Assembly (NCBI GenBank): GCA_903953985.1
Contig: CAJBLW010000321.1
Span: 1 to 10,230 of the forward strand
Direction: 5' to 3'
DNA length: 10,230 nt
Source of the DNA: an uncultured Burkholderiales bacterium
Lineage (GTDB): Bacteria; Pseudomonadota; Gammaproteobacteria; Burkholderiales; Burkholderiaceae_C
The notes below the pieces were generated by a model. The model saw nothing but the letters and a program-made list of their open reading frames with translations, was not told the DNA's origin and ran no database searches. The translations under genes and the position numbers were made by a program. Below, piece after piece: positions 1-5,307 of this stretch. Every line of letters starts with the position of its first letter. The stretch's first letter is position 1.

Positions 1-294
1 GCTCTCAGAACAGAGCGTTCGATCTGCCAGGTCTTTGAGGGTCAATCCCTTGATATGACGCAGGTTGCGTATGCGCCGACCAATGTCAGGTCCGACGAAT
101 TGCGGTTCGCCCGTGGCCACATTGTTTGTCGGTGTCGCTTTTGAAGCACGTGGGCGTGGCTTGATGACTGCTTTAGAGGCTGCCCCACGTTTTGACAGTG
201 TCTTTTGCCTTGCATTGTCTTCGACTGGCGTGACCGGTGAGCTTTTCTGTTGGGTGCCGGTTGTTGGCATTCTTTTGGGTGTTACTGGTGGCAT
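1..294 (-). CDS. XRE-family HTH transcriptional regulator, N-terminal part (runs off left edge)
   Basis: This is a partial gene read leftwards; 98 codons are visible and it continues beyond base 1. Residues 1-66 form a Pro/Thr/Lys/Ala-rich, probably disordered leader. From about residue 68 comes the start of a helix-turn-helix of the XRE/Cro-C1 type: GPDIGRRIRNLRHIKG followed by LTLKDLADRT, where LTLKDLA is the usual second helix and the recognition helix is just beginning at the edge. In family members with this wording the HTH is usually followed by a cupin sensor domain, which would lie outside the window. The start is the ATG at 294; the same frame upstream has no ATG, GTG or TTG before an in-frame TAA near 380. 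A second Met at residue 9 is a possible alternative start, and neither has a strong Shine-Dalgarno. The HTH assignment is fairly secure; the regulon is unknown. Confidence 0.72.
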   Translation of the reverse strand, partial: MPPVTPKRMPTTGTQQKSSPVTPVEDNARQKTLSKRGAASKAVIKPRPRASKATPTNNVATGEPQFVGPDIGRRIRNLRHIKGLTLKDLADRTLCSES

Positions 295-500
295 ATGGTG
301 AAGGACGTTGGACTGTTGACAGAGCGCAAACCGAAATAGAACATGGCTTTTGGGGCTGTTTTTCGTTGGCTCGAAACCACTCGTGCCTTATTTCTTGCTG
401 TGAGTTATCTCATCGGTTTGAATTGGACCACATTTGTTGTGGAGTTTTTGATGCGGTCAATGTCGGGCCAAGGGTTCAGAGACCCACCTGGTGCGTGGTG
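295..500. other. Intergenic stretch without a recognisable gene
   Basis: About 200 bases, visibly more AT-rich than the flanking genes. I see no protein-like reading on either strand. Open frames cross it, but their translations are rich in Cys, His and Trp and resemble no family. It probably holds the promoter of the leftward XRE gene. It may also be the scar of whatever removed the 5' part of the pirin gene that ends at 656. Confidence 0.5.
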
Positions 501-656
501 ATAGAGGCCAGGACCGATACCAAGCTGATTCTGGTGGCGGGCAAGAAGCTCAAGCAGCCCATCGTGCAGTACGCCCCGTTTGTGATGAATACCAAGGAAG
601 AGACATACCAAGCATTGACGGATTTCAGAGACGTGCGGCTGGGGGAACTGGCCTGA
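501..656 (+). pseudogene. Pirin-like protein, C-terminal remnant
   Basis: About 51 codons read as the end of a pirin-family (cupin fold) protein. The segment LILVAGKKLKQPIVQY followed by APFVMNTKEE matches the family's conserved C-terminal block, remembered as AGxPLxEPVxQYGPFVMNTxEEI. The tail TDFRDVRLGELA corresponds to the usual closing helix and end. Pirins are normally about 230-300 residues, and nothing upstream in this or the other plus frames resembles the metal-binding N-terminal cupin. The same frame stays open upstream to about 237, but that part does not look like protein. I therefore read this as a truncated relic with no start codon or ribosome-binding site of its own. It ends 72 bases before the antitoxin start, so it may mark the junction where the toxin-antitoxin cassette was inserted or flanking DNA was lost. 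A functional short protein is possible but less likely. Confidence 0.6.
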
Positions 657-674
657 ATCCGAAAAGCATTTAAT

Positions 675-703
675 TTAACGTCATATAAAATGTTATTTAG
701 AAT
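675..703 (+). promoter_or_regulatory. Candidate sigma-70 promoter of the toxin-antitoxin operon
   Basis: TTAACG (675-680, 4 of 6 consensus matches) and TAGAAT (698-703, 5 of 6) are separated by 17 bases, in an AT-rich island (about 663-712) that stands out from the GC-rich surroundings. Transcription would start near 709-710, just before the AGGAGG ribosome-binding site of the antitoxin. This is a prediction by eye. Confidence 0.5.
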
Positions 704-716
704 GTCTTTTATGACC

Positions 717-728
717 AGGAGGCCTCCT
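717..728. promoter_or_regulatory. Perfect 12-bp palindrome containing the antitoxin ribosome-binding site
   Basis: AGGAGGCCTCCT is its own reverse complement. Its left half, AGGAGG (717-722), is an ideal Shine-Dalgarno 6 bases before the antitoxin ATG at 729. That spacing decides the start codon over in-frame ATGs at 690 and 711. Phd/YefM and RelB antitoxins repress their own operons by binding palindromes near the start, so this may be an operator half-site cluster. The overlap with the ribosome-binding site could also be chance. Confidence 0.5.
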
Positions 729-974
729 ATGGACACGATTCTCAGCAAGAGCAGCATCAGCGTCACCGAACTCAAACGCCATTACGCCAGCATCTTGGCG
801 CAAGCCGACGACGAACCGGTGGCGGTGCTCAACCACAACCGGCCAGAGGCCTACTTGGTGCCTGCGGCGTATTTTGAGCGGCTGCTCAACCAACTCGAAG
901 ATTTGCAAGACGCCCAGTTGGTTCGACAACGAGCCGATGGCCCGTTCATCGAGATCAGCCCCGATGACCTTTAA
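729..974 (+). CDS. Phd/YefM-type antitoxin of a RelBE-like toxin-antitoxin module
   Basis: An 81-residue protein that should neutralise the RelE toxin encoded immediately downstream and repress the shared operon. Residues 9-48 (SISVTELKRHYASILAQ, then EPVAVLNHNRPEAYLVP) are the classic Phd/YefM N-terminal DNA-binding and dimerisation fold. Residues 48-81 form a mostly helical, acidic tail ending PFIEISPDDL, which would wrap the toxin; this ending resembles that of E. coli RelB more than that of YefM. The start at 729 is chosen because AGGAGG lies 6 bases upstream. The gene overlaps the toxin start by 11 bases (964-974), a typical arrangement coupling antitoxin and toxin translation. Both partners look intact. 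The family is secure; naming it relB or yefM would be arbitrary. Confidence 0.9.
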   Translation: MDTILSKSSISVTELKRHYASILAQADDEPVAVLNHNRPEAYLVPAAYFERLLNQLEDLQDAQLVRQRADGPFIEISPDDL

Positions 975-1251
975 GCTGCGTTTTCACGAGCTGGCCTGGG
1001 CCGAGTGGCAAAAGTTGGACGGCAGCATCAAAGCGCCTGTCAAGAAAAAACTGCTCGAACGCTTGCTAGAGCCTCGGATACCATCGGTGGCTTTGTCCAA
1101 CATGCCCGACTGTTACAAGATCAAGTTGCGGCAGGCGGGTTACAGGTTGGTCTACAGGGTAGATGTCGACACTGTTTTTGTCACGGTCATCGCCGTGGGC
1201 AAACGCGATAAAAATGGGGTGTATGACACCGCCAACATCAGGCTTTCTTAG
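964..1251 (+). CDS. relE: RelE-family mRNA interferase toxin
   Basis: A 95-residue toxin, the same length as E. coli RelE, which cuts mRNA in the ribosomal A site. The stretch MPDCYKIKLRQAGYRLVYRV (residues 47-66) is very close to E. coli RelE. The residues I recall as catalytic there fall at identical positions here: Lys52, Lys54, Arg61, Arg81 (in VGKRDK) and Tyr87. The active site therefore appears intact and the toxin is probably functional. The ATG at 964 overlaps the last 11 bases of the antitoxin gene. No clear rho-independent terminator follows; the convergent dgoA gene ends only 36 bases away at 1288. The module stands alone between a pirin relic and a sugar-acid operon, typical of a mobile or horizontally acquired cassette. 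Confidence in family and activity class is high. Confidence 0.94.
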   Translation: MTFKLRFHELAWAEWQKLDGSIKAPVKKKLLERLLEPRIPSVALSNMPDCYKIKLRQAGYRLVYRVDVDTVFVTVIAVGKRDKNGVYDTANIRLS

Positions 1252-1287
1252 GCCGTTTTAATCCACGAATCCCGCGGCCTCTCAAAG

Positions 1288-1932
1288 TCATGGAGAGGAT
1301 TGCCAAGCCCGCACAAAAGCTTGAGCCATTTCTTGCACCTGCGCTGCAGACCGCCCCGGCGCATACAAGGCCGACCCCAAACCAAAGCCTGAAGCGCCTG
1401 CTGTGCGGTAGGCCGACATGTTGTCGGGGGTGATGCCACCCACGGGCATCAAGGCCGCCGATTTGGGCAACACAGCCCGCAGCGCTTTGACGGTGGCAGG
1501 CGAGATCATTTCGGCCGGAAAAAGTTTCAGGCCGTGCGCACCCGCATCGAGCGCGGCAAAGGCTTCGGTAGGCGTGGCCACGCCGGGCAGCACCACCATG
1601 TTCAGGGCCAAGGCTTGTGCCACCACGGCGGGGTTGAAGTTGGGGGCCACGACCAAGCGGCCGCCAGCGGCGTGCACGTCTTTGACCTGCTGCGCGTTCA
1701 GCACGGTGCCTGCGCCGATCAGAGTTTGCGGAAATTGCTGAGTCAGGGCGGTGATGCTGTGCAAGGGCTCGGGCGAGTTGAGCGGCACCTCGATGATGGC
1801 AAAGCCGCTGCTGACCAGCGCCTCGCCGATGGCCGGTGCTTCCGCGGGTGTGAGGCCGCGCAGGATCGCGATCAAGGGCAGTTGGGCCATGGCTTGTGCC
1901 AGGGTGTGGGCGGGGTTCGGGGGCACTGTCAT
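1288..1932 (-). CDS. dgoA: 2-dehydro-3-deoxy-6-phosphogalactonate/gluconate aldolase
   Basis: A 214-residue class I aldolase of the Eda/DgoA family. It cleaves 2-keto-3-deoxy-6-phosphogalactonate (or -gluconate) to pyruvate and D-glyceraldehyde-3-phosphate in the cytoplasm. Visible family blocks are LPLIAILRGLTP (18-29, with Arg25), IIEVPLNSPEP (46-56, with the general acid/base Glu48), LIGAGTVL (71-78), VVAPNFNP (94-101), and LKLFPAE (135-141), whose Lys136 should form the Schiff base; MPVGGITP (162-169) binds phosphate. EVPLNSP is the DgoA-type wording, as opposed to EVTLRT of Eda. The start at 1932 is supported by AAGGA 8 bases upstream. An in-frame ATG at 2007 would overlap dgoK and lacks family sequence. 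It is the last gene of the kdgK-dgoK-dgoA unit, 52 bases behind dgoK, with a REP hairpin between them. The epimer preference cannot be fixed from sequence. Confidence 0.93.
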   Translation of the reverse strand: MTVPPNPAHTLAQAMAQLPLIAILRGLTPAEAPAIGEALVSSGFAIIEVPLNSPEPLHSITALTQQFPQTLIGAGTVLNAQQVKDVHAAGGRLVVAPNFNPAVVAQALALNMVVLPGVATPTEAFAALDAGAHGLKLFPAEMISPATVKALRAVLPKSAALMPVGGITPDNMSAYRTAGASGFGLGSALYAPGRSAAQVQEMAQAFVRAWQSSP

Positions 1933-1945
1933 GGTGAATTTCCTT

Positions 1946-1970
1946 GTAGGAGCGGCGTCTTCGCCGCGAT
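1946..1970 (+). repeat. REP-type palindromic element in the dgoK-dgoA spacer
   Basis: GTAGGAGCGGCG, then TCTT, then CGCCGCGAT has the head GTAGGAGCGG and tail GCGAT of the bacterial REP family associated with RAYT (TnpA-REP) transposases, well known from Pseudomonas and Xanthomonas. Arms GCGGCG (1952-1957) and CGCCGC (1962-1967) pair perfectly around a 4-base loop. It fills most of the 52-base gap between dgoK and dgoA and directly abuts the dgoA ribosome-binding site at 1941-1945. Only one copy is visible in the window. Confidence 0.72.
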
Positions 1971-1984
1971 GAGCCTCTGGCCTG

Positions 1985-2923
1985 TCAGCCTGCCGACGCC
2001 AGCGCAAACAAACCCGCCCAAGTGGCTTCGGCCCCGCGGCTTTGGCAGGGGATGCGCAGGTGCTGCAGGGCCAGTGTGTAGCGCAGCGTCAGCGCTTCGC
2101 TGCCGATCAAAATCACGGGCTCGGTGTGGATTGACGCGGCCCGATGGCTCAGCTCTTCGCCGATCAGCAAGCCCGACAGGTAGCTGGGCAGTTGGGCGGC
2201 GTTCAGCCGTTCAAACAGGCCCAGGGTTCGCACCGCAAACAGGTGGTGCAGCACACTGTCGCTCTGCTGGCTTTGATCCACGCCTTGCAAAAAAACCGCT
2301 TCGTTAAAAGCACCCTGCAGGTCCATCGTCTTGCCCAAAATCGAATGCTGGCTCATCAGGGCAAACACTTCGCCGGTCATGAAGGTCTGGAACTGCGTGA
2401 CGCGCCCGCCCTGCACTTGCACCCATTTGCTGTGGGTGCCCGGCAGCACCAGCGTGGCGCTGTCGCGGCCCGCCATGTGCAGGGCTCCAAAAATTTGAAT
2501 CTCTTCGCCGCGCATCACGTCGGGCGTGTGCAGCGTGTCTGCGTCCAAACAGCTCAAGCCCGGCACAAGGGCAATGCGATCGGGCTGCAGCCACAGCAGG
2601 TGCTGGCTCAACTCGGCGAAGCCTGCGGGGCAGGGGCAGTAGGGCGCTTCTTGCCAGCCCTGGCGGCTGCCCGCCATGCCCGAGATCAGGCAAAGGGCAC
2701 CCGGCACTTGCATCCAGTCGCCAAAGAGTTCGTGGAAGACCGATTCAAATTGGCCCGGTGGCACGGTGAGGATGCCGCGCGGAAATTCGCGTGACTCCAG
2801 TACTTGGCCCATGGGCCCCAGCCGCGCACCGCGCAGCGAAGAGGTGCCCCAGTCGATGGCGATCACGGGCCGCTGTGGGGCAGACGGGTGTGGGGCGGCT
2901 TGGGTGGTGGTGTTTGTGTTCAT
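1985..2923 (-). CDS. dgoK: 2-dehydro-3-deoxygalactonokinase
   Basis: A 312-residue kinase of the DgoK family (ASKHA/actin-like ATPase fold) that phosphorylates 2-keto-3-deoxy-galactonate at C6 with ATP, upstream of the DgoA aldolase. Motifs are AIDWGTSSLRGARL (22-35, the phosphate-1 loop), SGMAGSRQGW (81-90), DVMRGEEIQIFGAL (135-148), LPGTHSKWVQV (160-170, the family signature), FMTGEVFALMSQHSIL (181-196) and ILIGSEALTLRY (271-282). Length and motif order are normal. The ATG at 2923 is used because its first bases form an ATGA overlap with the stop of the upstream PfkB kinase, implying translational coupling. The roughly 16-residue Thr/Pro-rich start is not part of the catalytic domain. A longer frame to 3043 would lie inside the upstream gene. 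The family call is secure; the true sugar acid (KDGal or an isomer) is inferred. Confidence 0.93.
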   Translation of the reverse strand: MNTNTTTQAAPHPSAPQRPVIAIDWGTSSLRGARLGPMGQVLESREFPRGILTVPPGQFESVFHELFGDWMQVPGALCLISGMAGSRQGWQEAPYCPCPAGFAELSQHLLWLQPDRIALVPGLSCLDADTLHTPDVMRGEEIQIFGALHMAGRDSATLVLPGTHSKWVQVQGGRVTQFQTFMTGEVFALMSQHSILGKTMDLQGAFNEAVFLQGVDQSQQSDSVLHHLFAVRTLGLFERLNAAQLPSYLSGLLIGEELSHRAASIHTEPVILIGSEALTLRYTLALQHLRIPCQSRGAEATWAGLFALASAG

Positions 2924-3882
2924 GCGTGTGTGCCTTGATTCAGCAGGTCCAACACCGCATCGCGCCGAGGCAAGGGGCTGACTGCCCCGATGCCCTGCAC
3001 CGACAAGGCGGCTGCGGCGTTGGCGTAGGCCGTGGCGTCCCACAGCGTGTGGCCCGAGGACAGTTGTGCCAACAAGTTGCCAGCAAAACAGTCGCCAGCG
3101 CCGGTGGCGTCCTGTGCGTGCACGGCGTAGCCAGGCACGCTGCGGCGCTGGGTGCCGTCGCTGGCCAGCGCGCCGTCTGCGCCCAGCTTAAGCACCACCT
3201 GCGCTGCGCCATGCTTGTGGCTCCAGTCAACGATGTCTTGCGCTTGCGTGAGGCCCGTGAGGGAGGTCATGTCTTCGAGGCTGGGCAAAAACAAATTGCA
3301 CAAGCTCACCGCATGGCGGATGCAGGCTTGTGCACGGGCCAGGGGCCACAACGACAAGCGCAAGTTGGAGTCGAGTGCCACTTGTGTGCCGACGTTGCGG
3401 GCGTGCTGCATGGCGGCAAAAGCCGTGTCGCAGGCCGAGACCGAAATCGCCAAAGAGATGCCGGACAGGTGCAGCCATTGGCTGTTGGCGATGGCGTTTT
3501 GCCAGTGCGCCAGATCTTGCACTTGCATGCGGCTGGCGGCCGATCCGGCACGTGCGTAGCTGAAGTGATGGCCTTGTGCATCGTGGCTGACAAAGTACAT
3601 GCCGGTCGGCGCTTGGGCGTCGCGCAGCACGGTGGTGGTGCCCACGTTTTCGCGCTGCCAGAGGTCCATGAGGCGCTCGCCCCAGCGGTCTGTGCCCAAG
3701 CGGCTCAGGTAAGCCACGCGTGCGCCTGCCCGCGCAGCGGCAATCGCGGCGTTGCTGGTGTCGCCGCCAAAGCCTTGCAAGTAAAGCGGGGGCTCATCGG
3801 GCAGTTGCCCCATGGTTTGGTTGAACTCGAGCATGGCTTCGCCAAGGGCCACGATGTCGAGGGTTTTGGAGGGGTGTGTCAT
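2920..3882 (-). CDS. kdgK: PfkB-family sugar kinase, 2-dehydro-3-deoxygluconokinase type
   Basis: A 320-residue ribokinase/PfkB-fold enzyme of the usual length for KDG kinases, which phosphorylate 2-keto-3-deoxygluconate at C6. Visible blocks are ALGEAMLEFN (12-21, typical KdgK start), the substrate loop GFGGDTSNAAIAAARAG (37-53), HLSGISLAIS (138-147), DSNLRLSLW (171-179, the KdgK-like counterpart of DPNLR), and the PfkB signature DATGAGDCFAGN (258-269) with anion hole and catalytic Asp264. It heads the minus-strand operon and overlaps dgoK by 4 bases (ATGA). The start at 3882 is the first Met before the family's N-terminal strand; the ribosome-binding site is weak. It is odd that a second kinase for the same type of substrate, but of unrelated fold, follows directly. 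Other PfkB specificities such as fructokinase are less likely given the KdgK-like wording and neighbours. Confidence 0.88.
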   Translation of the reverse strand: MTHPSKTLDIVALGEAMLEFNQTMGQLPDEPPLYLQGFGGDTSNAAIAAARAGARVAYLSRLGTDRWGERLMDLWQRENVGTTTVLRDAQAPTGMYFVSHDAQGHHFSYARAGSAASRMQVQDLAHWQNAIANSQWLHLSGISLAISVSACDTAFAAMQHARNVGTQVALDSNLRLSLWPLARAQACIRHAVSLCNLFLPSLEDMTSLTGLTQAQDIVDWSHKHGAAQVVLKLGADGALASDGTQRRSVPGYAVHAQDATGAGDCFAGNLLAQLSSGHTLWDATAYANAAAALSVQGIGAVSPLPRRDAVLDLLNQGTHA

Positions 3883-3963
3883 GCGAACAAAAACAGAAAG
3901 GATTCAGTGGGCGGTGGGAGAATCGAAGTTGGATTGTCCACGCGGTGAATGGAGCACAGAGCC
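3883..3963. promoter_or_regulatory. Divergent spacer between the kinase operon and the PLP enzyme
   Basis: These 81 bases must carry promoters for both directions, but I see no convincing -35/-10 pair. The best fragment is TGGACA on the minus strand (3940-3935) without a matching -10. A small dyad TGGA-TTG-TCCA (3930-3940) is the only symmetric element. GGAG (3951-3954) serves the rightward gene. The 19-bp operator found at 8120 and 8234 has no copy here, so this pair of units may answer to another regulator. Confidence 0.35.
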
Positions 3964-5244
3964 ATGGAACACGATTTTGTACTGAATGGGACTTGCAAGG
4001 GCTTCCCTTTGACGGCAGAGCCTTGCGCGGTGTCGCAGCTGGGCGCGCGTGGCTGGCATTTGCTGGATGACGCGCTGGCCTATCCGGTGGCCGTGTTGCG
4101 CCGCCCGGCGCTCGCGCACAACTTGGCCTGGATGCAGGACTTTGTGCAGTGCAAAGGCGTGGCACTGGCTCCGCACGGCAAGACCACGATGTCGCCCGAA
4201 TTGTTTCGCATGCAACTGCAAGCCGGGGCCTGGGGCCTGACTTTTGCCAATGTGCACCAGTTGCGCGTGGGTCTGGCGGCAGGTGCGCAGCGCGCCATCA
4301 TTGCCAACCAGTTGGTGTCCGATGCCGATCTGGACGGGCTTGATTTTTTGTTGCGGCAGCACCCGCAAGCGCGTGTCTGGTTTTTGGTTGATTCGCTGGC
4401 GCAGTTGCAGACCTTGACCGACTGGGGCACACGGCGCGGTCAGCCGCGTTGTTGGGATGTGCTTTTGGAGCTGGGCATCGCGGGCTACCGTACGGGCTGT
4501 CGCACCCACGAACAAGCACTGCTGCTGGCACAGGCCATGGCCGCCTCGCCAGTTGTCCGTTTGGGTGGCGTGGAGTGTTACGAGGGAGGTCTGGGGAAAT
4601 GCGACAGTGCCCACGACATCGAGGCCGTGAGCGGCTTGGTGCGCGGTGTGCAGGCGCTGGTCCAACAAATCGATGCACAGCACCTGTGGGGCGATGACGA
4701 GGTCTTGTTGTCGGCAGGTGGCTCGGCCGTATTCGATTTGGTGATCCCAATGCTCAAAACCCAGGTCAAAAGCCGCCCGGTTCAAGGCGTGTTGCGCTCT
4801 GGCTGTTATGTCACGCACGACCACTGGAACTACGCCCGTTACCTCAAGCTGGTGGAGGCGCGTGAGGGCTTGAGCGCCTCGCTGCAGCCTGCGCTGGAGG
4901 TCTGGGCCAAGGTGCAATCGGTGCCCGAGCCTGGGCTGGCCATTTTGAGCGCGGGTCGGCGCGACCTGTCGTTTGACCAGTGCATGCCCATGCCGGTGCG
5001 CTGGGCAGCACGCGGTCAGCGCGGTACCGATGCAATGCAGGCCACACCTGAGTCCTGGAAAGTCAAGGCGCTGAGCGACCAGCACGCGCACATGGTGTTT
5101 GACCCTGAAGGCGTCTGGCCCCAGGTGGGGGATCGGGTGGCACTGGGTATTTCTCACCCCTGCACCACCTTTGACAAATGGCGCTGGATGGCGGTCATCG
5201 AAGATGATGGACGCATCAGCGGGGCGATCAGCACGCATTTTTAA
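3964..5244 (+). CDS. PLP-dependent D-amino-acid deaminase/aldolase (D-serine dehydratase-like, DSD1 family)
   Basis: A 426-residue fold-type III PLP enzyme. The alanine-racemase-like barrel begins near residue 40 (PVAVLRRPALAHNLAWM). The PLP lysine is Lys73 in APHGKTTMSPELF; LELGIAGYRTG (169-179) and the CYEGGLG region (205-211) line the cofactor site. The C-terminal DSD1 domain ends with GISHPCTTFDKW, where His398 and Cys400 match the metal ligands (His-x-Cys) I recall for eukaryotic-type D-serine dehydratase and for D-threo-3-hydroxyaspartate dehydratase of Delftia; D-threonine aldolases tend to have His-x-Asp. Expected chemistry is metal-assisted loss of water and ammonia from a D-beta-hydroxy amino acid, giving a 2-oxo acid, or retro-aldol cleavage. 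The start is set at 3964 because GGAG lies 9 bases upstream; the ATG at 3949 has no such site. It is transcribed away from the kdgK operon and closed by a strong terminator. The substrate is unknown. Confidence 0.85.
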   Translation: MEHDFVLNGTCKGFPLTAEPCAVSQLGARGWHLLDDALAYPVAVLRRPALAHNLAWMQDFVQCKGVALAPHGKTTMSPELFRMQLQAGAWGLTFANVHQLRVGLAAGAQRAIIANQLVSDADLDGLDFLLRQHPQARVWFLVDSLAQLQTLTDWGTRRGQPRCWDVLLELGIAGYRTGCRTHEQALLLAQAMAASPVVRLGGVECYEGGLGKCDSAHDIEAVSGLVRGVQALVQQIDAQHLWGDDEVLLSAGGSAVFDLVIPMLKTQVKSRPVQGVLRSGCYVTHDHWNYARYLKLVEAREGLSASLQPALEVWAKVQSVPEPGLAILSAGRRDLSFDQCMPMPVRWAARGQRGTDAMQATPESWKVKALSDQHAHMVFDPEGVWPQVGDRVALGISHPCTTFDKWRWMAVIEDDGRISGAISTHF

Positions 5245-5261
5245 ACCATGCACCCATGATG

Positions 5262-5302
5262 AAAAAAGGCCGCCACGCAGGATCAGCGTGGCGGCCTTTT
5301 TT
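5262..5302. terminator. Strong bidirectional rho-independent terminator
   Basis: AAAAAAGGCCGCCACGC (5262-5278) and GCGTGGCGGCCTTTTTT (5286-5302) are perfect reverse complements, giving a 17-bp stem over a 7-base loop. An A run on one side and a T run on the other let it act in both directions. It lies between the stop of the PLP enzyme (5244) and the stop of the convergent SDR gene (5308), so it closes both transcripts. Confidence 0.95.
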
Positions 5303-5307
5303 GTCGC

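Noticed and set aside
316..343. TTGACA (316-321) as a rightward promoter for the pirin relic
   Set aside because: A perfect -35 box, but no acceptable -10 at 16-18 bases and no intact gene downstream for it to serve.
428..449. Small hairpin CCACA/TGTGG followed by TTTTT as a terminator
   Set aside because: Five-base-pair stem and an interrupted T run, with no gene ending just upstream; too weak to claim.
237..500. Upstream extension of the pirin frame as a full-length gene
   Set aside because: The frame is open but the translation before about residue 89 is not pirin-like or protein-like, and it overlaps the start of the divergent XRE gene.
1278..1298. Hairpin CCTCTC/GAGAGG between the toxin and dgoA stops as a terminator
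   Set aside because: Only a 6-bp stem with a 9-base loop and no T run on either side; it also lies partly inside the dgoA coding sequence.
3930..3940. TGGA-TTG-TCCA dyad as an operator between the kinase operon and the PLP enzyme
   Set aside because: Four-base arms occur easily by chance, and there is no second copy or match to O1/O2.
2791..3948. Long open frame (385 codons) on the plus strand across dgoK and kdgK
   Set aside because: Low-complexity Ala/Gly/His/Arg translation without domains; the minus strand carries two unmistakable kinases over the same bases.
3904..5253. Long open frame (449 codons) antisense to the PLP enzyme
   Set aside because: It mirrors the sense gene. Its translation is rich in His, Gln and Arg with no family motif, as expected opposite a GC-rich coding frame, while the sense strand shows clear PLP and metal motifs.
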